In this document: piece after piece, positions 43,687-54,200 of the stretch
Position numbering within the stretch: the first letter of the stretch is position 1
How the letters are laid out: the number at the start of each line of letters is the position of its first letter
Source: DASWJZ01 sp963720705
GTDB lineage: Bacteria > Pseudomonadota > Alphaproteobacteria > Rhizobiales > Afifellaceae
DNA: 64,000 nucleotides
Direction of reading: 5' to 3'
Assembly: GCA_963720705.1 (NCBI GenBank)
Contig: CAVRGJ010000001.1
Coordinates: 1 to 64,000, forward strand
Notes under the pieces: model-generated
What the model was told of the DNA's origin: nothing
What the model saw: only the letters and a program-made list of their open reading frames with translations
Databases searched by the model: none
Translations under genes and position numbers: made by a program

Positions 43687-44954
43687 GTACCCTACTCGAT
43701 TCGATACGTTCGCAGTTCGGGTCGAAGAGCTTTTGGCTGACCGGAATGCTGCCGCTGCTGCTGTTCCTGGCGGCGAGCGTGTTTACGGCAGCGCCGCATT
43801 ATCCGGCACTGATGCCGTTTCTCACGAAGGCGGAGACCTGGGAGGCGAAGACCTTCAAGTATTCGCTGGCGGTGCTGCTGCTGACGGTGCTGGCCTACCT
43901 GCTCTCGACGATGAGCTCGGTGCTGCTGCGCATGCTGGAGGGGCGGATCGGCCCGCTGGCGTGGCTGTCGCCCGTGCTTTGCCCGGCGCATGGCGAGCGG
44001 CTGCGGCACATCGACAGGACGTACCGCGAGGCGCTGGTAGCGGAGGGTAAGATCCGCAAGCAGAAGGGCGCGTGGCTGAAGAAGCTGAAGGACGCGCGCG
44101 CCGTCGGCAGGGCCATGCCGGAACTTTCCGCGCTGGAGGAAAAGGCGTGGCCGCAGACCCCGGCGGGCCGTAGCCTGGACGCGATCCGCAAAGTGCAAGG
44201 GAGCAACGCCTATCTGCAAGACGACGCGATCGACCGCGCGGTGACGCTGCTGGCGGACGATCTCAAGGCGCACAAATCGGCCGGCACGGGCGTGCTCGCG
44301 GATGCGCGCTTCGATATGGAGGCGGCCATACAGTACGCGCTCGACCGGCGCGAGTTCGACAAGCGGCGCCTGCTGCAGGAGCGGCACACGACGTACCCGG
44401 GAGTACGTCCCACGTCGACCGATCAGCCGACGGGTCCGGTGGCGAACAACATTCTGGCGCCCACGAGATTGGGCAACATCGGGCGCGCGATCGGCACCTA
44501 CACGCTGGTGCGATATCAGATGGATCTGGATATTTTCTGGACGCGGCTGCAGAATTCGCTGCAGAAGGACGCGAAGGAATACTACACGGTGCTGCAGGAC
44601 AGCAAGGCGCAGGTGGACACGATGGTGATGCTCTGCTGGATGTCGGTGGCATATACGCTGGTGTGGCTGATTGCGCTGCTCACGCTGCCGACGTCGACGG
44701 TGCGGCAGTTCCTGACGGTGGGGATCGCGGGCACGCTGGCGGCGATGACATTCTACACGCTGGCATGCGAAAGCTACCGGGTGTTCGCGGATGTGATGCG
44801 CAGCGCGGTGGACCTGTTCCGCTTTCAGATGTTGAAGGCGCTCAGTATCCCGCTGCCTGCCGATAGCGACGATGAGAAGGACTTGTGGCTGCGCCTGGGG
44901 AATGCCACCGGCTTCCTGGATCCTCAAGACTTCCGATACAAGACAACGCCGTGA
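43680..44954 (+). CDS. Hypothetical inner-membrane protein
   Basis: Intact 424-residue protein, not recognised. Membrane segments are seen at about 20-38 (LTGMLPLLLFLAASVFTA), 71-92 (SLAVLLLTVLAYLLSTMSSV), 324-344 (VMLCWMSVAYTLVWLIALLT) and 350-368 (FLTVGIAGTLAAMTFYTLA). Between the pairs lies a large helical cytoplasmic region rich in Arg and Lys (about 100-310). Overlaps the genes on both sides, so the cluster is one operon with the SAF-like protein. Confidence 0.75.
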   Translation: MLSTLLDSIRSQFGSKSFWLTGMLPLLLFLAASVFTAAPHYPALMPFLTKAETWEAKTFKYSLAVLLLTVLAYLLSTMSSVLLRMLEGRIGPLAWLSPVLCPAHGERLRHIDRTYREALVAEGKIRKQKGAWLKKLKDARAVGRAMPELSALEEKAWPQTPAGRSLDAIRKVQGSNAYLQDDAIDRAVTLLADDLKAHKSAGTGVLADARFDMEAAIQYALDRREFDKRRLLQERHTTYPGVRPTSTDQPTGPVANNILAPTRLGNIGRAIGTYTLVRYQMDLDIFWTRLQNSLQKDAKEYYTVLQDSKAQVDTMVMLCWMSVAYTLVWLIALLTLPTSTVRQFLTVGIAGTLAAMTFYTLACESYRVFADVMRSAVDLFRFQMLKALSIPLPADSDDEKDLWLRLGNATGFLDPQDFRYKTTP

Positions 44955-45457
44955 GAGCCCGCATTCTGATTGTGTGGTGCGCCCTGCTGGCGGGTGGCGC
45001 CTGGTATGTGGGAAGCCGCAAGCCGCTTGCGCCTCCGGCCGCGGCGGCGATGTGGACGGCGGCGCGCGCGCTGCCACTGAACTGGCGTCTGGGCGATGGC
45101 GATATCGTGGAAGCGGCGGGCGCGCCGGCGGGCAAGCCCTGGGCGGGCCGGTACGTCAAGCACCCGATCGACGCGAAGAAGGCGGTGACGGACGCCGATC
45201 TGGAGGCGGAGCCGCACGTGCCCGAGAGCGGTGCGCTGTCCCTGTACCTGCTGCCGCTGGCGGCGGGAGCGGATCGGAAACTGAACGCGGGCGAGCGCAT
45301 CGACCTAATCGAGGGACAGGTGGCGGTAGTGGGCCATGTGGAAGTGGCGGCGGTGCGCTGCGCGGCTTCCTGCGAGGCGATTCTGCAAGTGCCGCCGGAG
45401 GCGATGGCGCGCTTGAAGAACGCGAACGCGGCGACACTGAAGTGGGTATTGCGATAG
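44951..45457 (+). CDS. Membrane-anchored SAF-domain-like protein
   Basis: Intact 168 residues from a GTG that overlaps the previous stop (GTGA). MRARILIVWCALLAGGAWYV is an N-terminal anchor. The region LPLNWRLGDGDIVEA, then GRYVKHPIDAKKAVTDADLE, has the layout of the SAF/CpaB type (L-x-x-GD, then R/K-x-I-x-K-G-x-x-V-x-x-D-L). SAF domains occur in pilus assembly protein CpaB and in enzymes that bind sugars. Role here unknown. Confidence 0.6.
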   Translation: MRARILIVWCALLAGGAWYVGSRKPLAPPAAAAMWTAARALPLNWRLGDGDIVEAAGAPAGKPWAGRYVKHPIDAKKAVTDADLEAEPHVPESGALSLYLLPLAAGADRKLNAGERIDLIEGQVAVVGHVEVAAVRCAASCEAILQVPPEAMARLKNANAATLKWVLR

Positions 45458-45472
45458 AGATCGGGAGCGACT

Positions 45473-45938
45473 ATGACGAACCCTTCGTGGCGGAAGATCA
45501 GACACGCCAAAGTACCGGCCAAGGCGGGCGGGCTGTGGACGATGGCGGTAGAGCATTTGGCGGGTCCGCGGCTGTTACGGATCAGCGTGCAGGATAAGGA
45601 CGAAGGGGGCGCGGCGGTGCCGGTCGACTGGAATTTCACGGCGGCCCAGACTTGCACGGCAAACGGCCAGCTGCGCAACGGGGCGTGCGGCGAATGCGCT
45701 GATCGCGACAGCGCCGTGCGGGAGCCTGATCGGAAAGATCGGCGGCAGCACGGCGGACATGCCGGAGGCGCAGGGCGTGTACAGCGGTCGCAAGGTCTTC
45801 ACGGTGGGGACGTATTGCGTGGTGACGCTGGCGTCGAGCGATTCGGGCGCATTGTTTCTGACCATGAACGATGCGCCGGAGAACTTCAAGGATCACTCCG
45901 GCGAACTGCACGTGCTGATCGAAGAGGCTCCGGGGTAG
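45473..45938 (+). CDS. LecA/PA-IL-like lectin-fold protein (one or two frameshifts)
   Basis: About 155 residues. The start MTNPSWRKIRHAKVPAKAGG follows a GGGAGCG site. After a break near 45690 the C-terminal part reads GSLIGKIGGSTADMPEAQG, VFTVGTYCVVTLASSDSG and ALFLTMNDAPENFKDHSGEL. This pattern (LIGKIG, VG, L-x-x-ND, F-x-D-x-SG-x-L-x-V) matches the PA-IL/LecA-like jelly roll, in which the Asn-Asp and Asp residues help bind Ca and galactose; whether sugar is bound is inference. Last gene of the four-gene cluster. Confidence 0.55.
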
Positions 45939-46012
45939 TCGCGGGTTGGGGTTCGCCCTCAGAACAGTGCGAGCGCCGCGGGAACCCGAGAACTACCCAC
46001 GAGCGCACCGAG

Positions 46013-46046
46013 CCCCAGTCAGAGCCGCGACCGTGAGGGAGCGGTC
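46013..46046 (+). repeat. Dispersed intergenic repeat, copy E
   Basis: CCCCAGTCAGAGCCGCGACC then GTGAGGGAGCGGTC, the form closest to the consensus, preceded by GAGCGCACCGA. It lies between convergent genes. Confidence 0.8.
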
Positions 46047-46093
46047 CCACCATCGCGTATCGCCGCGAACGTGAAGTTCGGCGTGGAGTTCCC

Positions 46094-48553
46094 CTACTGA
46101 TCTTCTCTTACCGAGAGGATCTGGTTGGCGTCCAGATTGGTAAGTCGCTGCGTAGCGCCGCCAGGCCAGCGAATTTCGAGGGAATCTATTTTTGCGTTGT
46201 CCCCGAGGCCGAAGTGCTGGCGGAACGTGCTGGTGGATCCGAAGCCTTCGCTGCCTTTGACTTCGCGGTAGACCGTGAGAGCGCCGGCCTTCACGGTGAG
46301 TTGCGCGCCCACCGCCATACGATTGCTTTTTACTCCGCGCAGGTCGATTTCGAGCCAGTGATTCTTCGACGCCTTGAGATTGCGATAGAAGGCGTTGTAA
46401 GTGTGATCGCCCGGATAGTGACCCCCTAACTGGGCGAAGACGTCGAGCGCGCCATCGTCATCGAGATCGATGAAGGCGACGCCGTGGCCCTTATTTCCGG
46501 GGCGCGCGAAGTTCACGAAATTAGTCACATCGGCGAAGGTGCCGTCGCCCTGATTGTGAAACAGGCGATTGGGCTCCAGGCGGCTCATCTGCGGATCGCC
46601 CGTGCCGATGTAGACATCCAGATAGCCATCGTTATCCAGATCGGCCACGCCGCCGCCCATGGTGCCGGTGGGGAAGTAGAGTTTCGATTGGAAAGTGACG
46701 TCGCTGAACGTGCCGTTGCCGTTGTTGCGGAAGAGGCGGTTGGAATCGGGGTGGACGCTGCGCGCGTTGGGCGGCGCGTAGCCCTTCTTCAAGCCCTCGA
46801 CCACCACCTCCCACGGCGCCAGGCTGGTGGTGAGGATGTCAGGGAGTCCGTCGTTATTGAAGTCGTCGATGAAGCAGACGAAGCCATCGTGCGGCGGCTG
46901 CAGGATTCCGGCCTTGGCGGCGACCTCGCTGAAGTGCAGATTGCCGTCGTTGTGGTAGAGGCGATTGGGCGCGGAATCGCGGCCGTTGATCAGGATATCG
47001 AGGCGGCCATCCTTATCGTAGTCGCCGAGCGCGATGCCGATGGCGCCGTAGCTCGGGGGCTCATCGATGCCGGCGGCCTTGGTGATGTTGGTGAAGGTGC
47101 CGTTGCCGTTGTTGCGGTAGACCTGCGTGGTGCTGCCTTCCTGCAGGACGCCGTTGGCGACAACCAGGTCCAGGAAGCCATCGTTATCGAGGTCGCCCCA
47201 GAGGGAGACGAAGCCGCTGCCGGGATCGTCGGCGCCGCTCTTTTTGGAAACGTCGGTGAACTTGCCGCGATCGTTGTGGAAGAGCAGATTGCGCATCGGG
47301 CCGCTCCAGCCGTTGAGCGAGAGGTAGAGATCGGGCCAGCCGTCGTTATCGTAATCGATCAGGTTGAGCGAGTAGCCGGAGGGCACTTTGGCGAGGCCGA
47401 CGGCGTCGGTGACGTCGGTGAACTTATCGCCCTGATTGCGATAGACGCGCAGGAAGACGCCGCTGCCGGAGACGATGAGGTCCTGCTTGCCGTCGCCATC
47501 GATATCGCCGAACGCGACGGTGCCGTTGCCGTTGAGATCGTGTATGCCGAGTTTGGGGGCGATGTCCTGAAATTCGAGCAGCGGCGGATGGGCGGGATCG
47601 ACGCCGGCGGTTTCGAGCGGGAAGAGGGCGAAATCGGGCAGCGGCGGGCGCGGACCTTTCATCTGTCCGAGCGCCAGGGTGAAGAGCCACTGGTCGACCG
47701 AATTGCGGCGCAGTTGCAGCGCCGCGTAGAACCTTGCCGCGGCATCCGTGAAGTTGCCCATGCGGTAGTAGCCGGCGCCCATTTCGCGCAGTGTGGACAA
47801 GCGCTGTTCGGGTGAGACGCTGCGCTTGAGCAACTGCTCGTAGTAGCGGATCGCCTCCTGAAAATTGCCGCGGCGCGAGAGCGTGTTGCCCATCAGGAAG
47901 TAGGCGGCCGTCTCCTCGTTGCTGTACGGAAGCGCGCCGTCAATCACCTGCTCGAGCATGTCGATGGAGCGATCGAGGCCGATCAGCGGATCGTGGGGCA
48001 CGCGGTGGCCGCTCTCCTGGGTGAAGCGGACTTCACCGGACATCCACTCGCTGAGGTTGAGCAGGAAGGTATTGGCGTGGGGCTCGAGTTTGGCGACGCG
48101 TGCGGCGAGCTGGTAGGAGAGGTTGGGGTCGTAGTACAGCAGTTCGGCGCGGGCGTGGATGACGGCTTTGGCGCGCAGGGCGGGAATGTGGTCGGGATTG
48201 TGTTTCAGGGCGGCGTCGAGCGATTCCATGGCGAGCGCGAGCGAGACGCGGCGCTGCGCGGGGTCCTGTAGGCGGTAGAAATCGAGCAGGTAGGAGCGGG
48301 CGATCTGGTAGATGATTTCGGCGTCGTCGGGGTGGAGCTTGCGCTGCGCTTCGAGCTGTTTGCGGGCCTCGGCGGTCTTGCTGTCGCGCAGGAGCTGCAT
48401 GGCTTCGCGCAGGGGGCCGGATTTTTCGGGCATGGGGTTCATGTTGGCCATGTCGTGGTCCTGCCAGGCAAGCGAGCGAACCGCCAGCAGGACGAAGGCG
48501 CAGCACAGGAGAGCGAGGCCGCGGCGCGATGGCGTTTGACGAAAAAGGGGCAC
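46094..48553 (-). CDS. CRTAC1-like protein: TPR + FG-GAP/VCBS + ASPIC/UnbV
   Basis: Intact 819 residues. MPLFRQTPSRRGLALLCCAF with the following hydrophobic stretch is the signal peptide. Residues about 45-300 form TPR-like helices (AMQLLRDSKTAEARKQLEAQ; NFQEAIRYYEQLLKRSVSPE). Residues about 340-710 hold at least six FG-GAP/VCBS blades with Ca-binding loops (DIDGDGKQD, DYDNDGWPD, DLDNDGFLD, DYDKDGRLD, DFNNDGLPD, DLDNDGYLD). The C-terminus (HWLEIDLRGVKSNRMAVGAQ; FRQHFGLGDNAKIDSLEIRW) is the ASPIC/UnbV domain. This is a secreted seven-bladed propeller common in Acidobacteria and Planctomycetes; ligand unknown. Confidence 0.9.
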   Translation of the reverse strand: MPLFRQTPSRRGLALLCCAFVLLAVRSLAWQDHDMANMNPMPEKSGPLREAMQLLRDSKTAEARKQLEAQRKLHPDDAEIIYQIARSYLLDFYRLQDPAQRRVSLALAMESLDAALKHNPDHIPALRAKAVIHARAELLYYDPNLSYQLAARVAKLEPHANTFLLNLSEWMSGEVRFTQESGHRVPHDPLIGLDRSIDMLEQVIDGALPYSNEETAAYFLMGNTLSRRGNFQEAIRYYEQLLKRSVSPEQRLSTLREMGAGYYRMGNFTDAAARFYAALQLRRNSVDQWLFTLALGQMKGPRPPLPDFALFPLETAGVDPAHPPLLEFQDIAPKLGIHDLNGNGTVAFGDIDGDGKQDLIVSGSGVFLRVYRNQGDKFTDVTDAVGLAKVPSGYSLNLIDYDNDGWPDLYLSLNGWSGPMRNLLFHNDRGKFTDVSKKSGADDPGSGFVSLWGDLDNDGFLDLVVANGVLQEGSTTQVYRNNGNGTFTNITKAAGIDEPPSYGAIGIALGDYDKDGRLDILINGRDSAPNRLYHNDGNLHFSEVAAKAGILQPPHDGFVCFIDDFNNDGLPDILTTSLAPWEVVVEGLKKGYAPPNARSVHPDSNRLFRNNGNGTFSDVTFQSKLYFPTGTMGGGVADLDNDGYLDVYIGTGDPQMSRLEPNRLFHNQGDGTFADVTNFVNFARPGNKGHGVAFIDLDDDGALDVFAQLGGHYPGDHTYNAFYRNLKASKNHWLEIDLRGVKSNRMAVGAQLTVKAGALTVYREVKGSEGFGSTSTFRQHFGLGDNAKIDSLEIRWPGGATQRLTNLDANQILSVREDQ

Positions 48554-48638
48554 TTGGCGAGTACTATAGCGACCACCGCGAGTGGGCGCAAGGGCGCGGC
48601 AGGCGCGGGGCCGTTAGAATGGGAATGGAGCCGACAAC

Positions 48639-49848
48639 TTGAAAAAACTGGTATGGCTGCTGCTGCTGGTTGGAATTGCGGCGGTAATCGTATGGGGCAT
48701 CGTGCGCAAGGGCGAGCCGCCGAAGGTGAACTTCGTGCGCGTCAAGCGGCAGACGCTGATCAGCACGCTGCCCACCAACGGCAAGGCGGAGCCCAGCGAG
48801 TGGCAGGCGGTGCGCGCCGAGACCACCGGAGTGGTGAGCCAGGCGCCGTGGAGGACGGTCAGACGGTCGCGGCGGGGACGGTGCTGGCGGCGATCGCCGA
48901 CCCTTCGCTGCAGGCGGAAATCGACGCGGCGCAGGCGCGGCTGAACGACGCGCGGGCCGCTCTCACCACTCAGGAAGCCGGCGGCAGGCCGTCGGACTTC
49001 ACCGAGATCGAGAACAATCTGGCGCGCGCCAAGCCTCGATCTGGCGCAGGCGCAGAAATACGCTGGCGAGCCTGGAGCGGCTGGTGGCGCAGCACGCCGC
49101 CACCCAGCGGAAGCGGACGCCGCGCGCGATAAAGTGCAGCAGCTCGAACTGGAAATCGCGGGGCTGGAGAAGCGTCGCAAGTCGCTGGTGGCGCCCACGG
49201 AGGTGGCGGCGGCGCGGGTGCGTGTACGCGATGCGGAGAAGGCGCTGGCGTTGGCGCAGCAGCGCGCGGCGCTATCTTCGTGCGGTCGCCGATCGGCGGG
49301 CGTGGTCTATGGCCGAGAGGTGCGCGTAGGGCGCGTTCGTGAACCCCGGCGACCTGATGGCGAACGTGGGGAAGATGGACCAGATGAAGGTGCGCGTCTA
49401 CGTCGACGAGCCGGAATTGGGGCGCGTGGAGGTGGGCCAGCCGGTAACCATCACGTGGGACGCGCTGCCCGGGCGCGAGTGGCACGGCAAGGTCGAGAAG
49501 AAGCCGATGACCGTGCAGGCGCTGGGTTCGCGCCAGGTGGGCGAAGTGGTGTGCTCCATCGTCAATGAAGGGCGCGCGCTGATTCCGGGGATCAATGTGA
49601 ATGCGGAAATCCGCACGGCGGTGGTGGACAACGCGCTGGTGATTCCCAAGGAGACGCTGCGCCACGATGCGCAGGGCGACTACGTGTACGCGCTGAAGGG
49701 CGACACGGTCGAGCGGCGCGCGGTGAAGAAAGGCGCATCCAGCCTGAGCATGGTGCAGGTGGTGGAAGGTCTGAGCGACGGCGACGCGGTGGCGATGCCT
49801 TCGGATGTACCGATAAAAGTTGGCGACCGCGTGACCGCCACGATGTAA
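48639..49848 (+). CDS. HlyD-type periplasmic adaptor protein (frameshifted)
   Basis: About 403 residues. The TTG start gives MKKLVWLLLLVGIAAVIVWG, a membrane anchor. The sandwich domain (VKRQTLISTLPTNGKAEPSE; GTVLAAIADPSLQAEIDAAQ) is followed by a long coiled coil (VQQLELEIAGLEKRRKSLVA), VRSPIGGVVYGREV, and a beta-barrel (VGQPVTITWDALPGREWHGK; LVIPKETLRHDAQGDYVYAL). Indels near 48850, 49035, 49270 and 49328. The next gene is an MFS transporter 12 bp away, yet such adaptors usually serve ABC or RND pumps, so the partner is uncertain. Confidence 0.75.
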
Positions 49849-49860
49849 AATAGCGGTTTC

Positions 49861-51219
49861 ATGTCTCAAACACACGGCTCAAGCCGGCGGGCAAAAATAC
49901 GCGTGGTGGCGGGAACTGACCGGCTATCACTGGTTCGTGCTGAGCGTGGCCAGCATGGGTTGGATGTTCGACACCATGGCGCAGCAGTTGTTCAACCTGG
50001 CGCGCAAGCCGGCGATCAAGGAACTGCTGGGCGCGGGCGCGAGCAATGCCACGATCGACCAGCAGGCGGCATGGGCGACCTCGATCTTCATGATCGGGTG
50101 GGCGATCGGCGGCGTGTTCTTCGGCGTGCTGGGCGACCGCATCGGGCGCGTCAAGACGATGACGATCACGATCCTGAGTCTACACGGTTTTCACCGGTCT
50201 GAGCGTGCTCTCGACCAGCGTCTGGAACTTCAACGTGTTCCGCTTCCTGTGCGGACTGGGCGTGGGCGGGCAGTTCGCCGTGGGCGTGGCGCTGGTGGCG
50301 GAGGTGGTGCCGCGACGGGCGCGGCCTTATGCGCTGGGCTTCGTGCAGGCGTCCTCGGCGGTCGGGAACATGATCGCGGCGGTGACCGGAATTCTGGTGG
50401 GTCAGATGGAGGCGGCGGGCGCGATCACGCGGAGCGCGTGGCGCTGGGAGTTCCTGGCGGGCGCGCTGCCGGCGCCGCTGGCGTTCATCGTGTTCAAGAA
50501 ACTCAAGGAGCCGGAATAGCTGGCTGAAGGCGCGCGACGAAAAGAAGAAGCTGGGCTCGTATGGCGAACTGTTCAGCGATCCGCGCTGGCGCCGCAATGC
50601 GATCGTCGGTTTCCTGCTGGCGTTCGCCGGCGTGGTGGGATTGTGGGGAATCGGGTTCTTCAGCTACGATCTGTTCCGCCCGGTACTGGAGCGAACGTTC
50701 AGGGCGCAGGGATTGACCGGGGCGGCGCTGGCCGGCAAGGTGACTACGTGGATCGGCGTCGACCTCGCTATTGCAGAATATCGGCTGCTTCTTCGGCATC
50801 TACGCGTTCACCTACCTGACGCACTATACGGGCCGCAAAAAGGCATTCGCCATCGCCTTCCTGGCGGCCATGGTCATACGGCTTACACGTTCTGGAATTT
50901 GAAGCACATCAGCGACATTTTCTGGATGATTCCGCTGATGGGCTTCGCGCAGCTCTCGCTTGTTCGGCGGGTATGCGATCTACCTGGCGGAGCTGTTCCC
51001 GACGCGGCTGCGCAGCACGGGCACGAGTCTTCTGCTACAACGTGGGACGCTTCGCGGCGGCGCGGGTCCGTTCACCCTGGGCTTTCTGACGAAGGACGTG
51101 TTCGGCGGCTACGCGGAGCCGATGCGCTACGCGGGCGTGACGATGAGCTGGTGTTCCTGGTGGGCCTGGCGGCGCTGCCGTTCGCTCCGGAGACCAAGGG
51201 CAAGCCGCTGCCGGAATAG
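49861..51219 (+). CDS. MFS transporter (frameshifted)
   Basis: About 450 residues and around twelve membrane helices. Signatures are YHWFVLSVASMGWMFDTMAQ (helix 1), WAIGGVFFGVLGDRIGRVKT with the MFS motif A, RFLCGLGVGGQFAVGVALVA, RRARPYALGFVQASSAVGNM, and a second half with TGRKKAFAIAFL and AELFPTRLRSTGTS, the sugar/acid-transporter PETXXR-like motif. This places it near the metabolite:H+ symporter and sugar-porter branches. Indels occur near 49885, 50178, 50514 (an extra T creating TAG), 50770, 50960 and later. Substrate unknown. Confidence 0.75.
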
Positions 51220-51246
51220 CAGCGAGCCTGCCCTGTCCCCACCGGT

Positions 51247-54200
51247 CTACTTCTTGCGGACTTCCAATTGCACCGGCCGCGCCACCGCATGCACCGCCGG
51301 GTCGTAATACTCGTAGACGCGCGATTGGAAGGTCCGCGCCCGGATCGGGTACTTGGCGCGCAGCCGGTAGCTCAACGTCACCGTCTGCCCGCGCCCACCG
51401 AGTCGAAGTACAGGATCGCCTGCGTCGCGGTCAGACTGAACTTCTCCAGGCGGCCGCCCTTCCGGCCGGCGGTCTTCTCCTGGAAGGCCTGCAGATCCTC
51501 GCTCAACAGGTCGAAGCCCGGCGGAATTCCCAGGTCGACCATCACCATGTTGGCGGTTTTCGGCATGTTGTTTTTCACGGTCGCGGTGGCGGTGGCGATA
51601 TCGTCCTGCGCCAGTCGCGTGCGGTCGTAAGTCACACTGATGGAGAGCGGCTCGTGCGCCGGCTTTCGTCCCAGGGCAGGAAGTAGCCGGCCCACGACCT
51701 GATAGGCCAGGCTGCCCTTGCCCTGGAAGCGCAATTCCACCGCGTTGGGCCGCTGGCATCGACGTTCTTGAACACGAACTGATGCAGCAGGTCGTTGTTC
51801 TCGGGCGTCAGCGTCAGCGTCTCCACCGTCTTCCCGTTGAGCGAGACCTCCACCGTGCCGCGCACGTCGGCCGCGCCCTTCTCGGTGGACAGCAGCAGCG
51901 CGCGCAGCGCCATGATCGTGGCCTGGGTGGTGCCCCAGGTGCCGGAGGCGTCTTTCTTCGCCGCGATGTAGGCCAGCGCCTTGCCGGCGGTCTGCGGACG
52001 CCTCGCCCCACTTGAGCAGCGCCTGCACGGCGAGGCCGGTGGTCTCCACGCTGGCGCTCGCGCCGGTCGCGTAGACGCCGGTCTCCTCCGCGGTCCACCA
52101 CGCCTGCTCGTCTTTTTCGGTACGCGCGTCGAGCAGCGGCTGCATCGCGCTGCGCGCGTGAATTCGCGGTCCTTGCCGTAGTCCGCGGCGAAGTTCGCCA
52201 GCACCGCCAGCGTGTAGGTGTCGGCATCTTCGCCGCCCATGTGCTGCTCGACGAACTGCTGCGCCTTCTCCACCGCCGGCCCCTGGTAGCCCGTGTTCTC
52301 CAGCGCCCAGCCGATGTAGGCGGTGATGCGCAGCACATCGGTGTTGTAGCGGTTGGTGGCGCCTTCGTTGATGAAACTGGTGTCGGGCTTCCAGCTTCCG
52401 TCGGCCTGCTGCTGCCCCGCGAGCCACTGCTGCGTGCGCTCGATCAACTTCGGATCCACGTCGTGGACCTTCGACATGTCGGAGAACTCCATCAGCCCGT
52501 AAGAGGTCAGGATCTTGTTGGCGGGCGGATTGCCGAACCAGGAGAAGCCGCCGCCCGGCACTTCAAACGTGAGCAGGCGCTGATAGCCGTTGGCGATGAA
52601 GCCCTCCGCTTTGGCGTGCACTTCCGGCGTCAGCTTTTTGGTGCGCTTCATGTAGTCGAGCGCCAGCACGTTCGGGATAGGTGCTCGAGGAGGTCTGCTC
52701 GAAGCAGCCGCCGGGCATGCGCAGGATGGCGTCCATGCCTTCGATCACCTGGCTCAGCGGGCCCGGGATACAGGCGCACGAAAATCTTGCCCGCGTCCGG
52801 AATGACGCTGGCCGGGAAGTTCACGTCGTGTCGCACCGCTGCTCTCCAGCCGGCCGTTGAAGACCATGGTCTGTTCGCGCCCGTTGGGGACCACTTCGAT
52901 TTCGCGCACCACGATGTCGGCGCGGCTCGCCCCGCCCTTCATCCGCGCCGAAAGCGTCAGCTTGAACTTCCCGATGCGTTTGGCTTCGATAGTGAATTGC
53001 GAGCCGCCCACGCGGCCGGATTCCACCGCGAGGTTCTTCTGCGGCCACATCGTCCACCAGCGAGAACCAGTCGTCCGGCTGCAATTGCAGGCTGACGTCG
53101 CCCGCCGCGCCGGAATAGTTGTAGGCCGCCACCGGGATCGACACGCGGTCGCCTTGCGTCAGCGTGACAGGCAGATCCAGATCGACGAAGAAATCCTGGA
53201 ACACCTTCATGCTCGAGGTCCCGCTGCCCAGCGCGCCGCGCGCCGTCGATGCCATCATGGCCATGCGCCACGTGGTGATCGAATCGGCCATCGGGATCGA
53301 GATGCTGGCGCGCCCGTCGCGGTCGGTGACGATTTCCGGATTGATGTAGAGCGCCTCCGGGAAATAGGAGCGTACGCGCGGCGCCGCGGCGCCCGCCACG
53401 TCCTTCTTTCTTGTCCACCGTGACGGAGTTCATCGGCCTGCGTTCTCCATCACCATCGCCATGCTGGCGGAGGCGGAGCGGCTGGCCCGTTCATCAGCCT
53501 GGCCGCATCGAACTGCCGCGCGGCCAACGATGCCGCCCAGCACGCCACCGGGCGCGCCGCCCACCACGCCGCCGATCACCCCCGCATCGGCATACGGCCC
53601 CGCCGCCGCCGCCCATTCCGGCGCCACCGCCGCACCTTGACGACATTCACCGCGACCAGTTCCACCGCCTGGCCCGTCTGCACTTCCGACGAGATCACCG
53701 CGCGATCCCGCGCCCGCAGAGCAACCTTCCTCGATCGCCGTCTTGAATCCCGGCGCGGCCAACTTCCACGTGTATTCGCCCGCAGGCAGACCCGGCAGAG
53801 AGTGAACTGCCCGGCGGCAGTTCGGCTTCGCGGTGCGCACCCCGCCGTTCGCGATCCCGCAGCGTGACCACCGCTCCGATCACCGCCGTGCCGTCGGCGT
53901 ACTTCACCGCTCCCGTCAACTCCGCGCGTCCATTGAACGGACCGCGATCGTGTTCGATGTCGATATCCAGCGGCATCGCCTGCGAAAGCGGCGGTCCCGC
54001 GCTCTTCGTCCGTGCGCACCTGCAGATAGGCCTGCAGGTCGTCGCCAGTGTCGAACTGCTCGTCCGGACCCGCGCTGGACACGGCGTAGTTGCTGATGTC
54101 CCCGCCCGGTCCCCAGTTCGCAACCTGCAGCGGCGTGTCCCACGCATCGCGCAGTCCGCCTGCGCCGCCAGTTGTCCAGCGATCGCGGCCAGGCGATTCT

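Noticed and set aside
46484..47815. 443-residue open frame antisense to the CRTAC1-like gene
   Set aside because: Composed of repeated shadows of the FG-GAP motif on the other strand; no start signal or domain.
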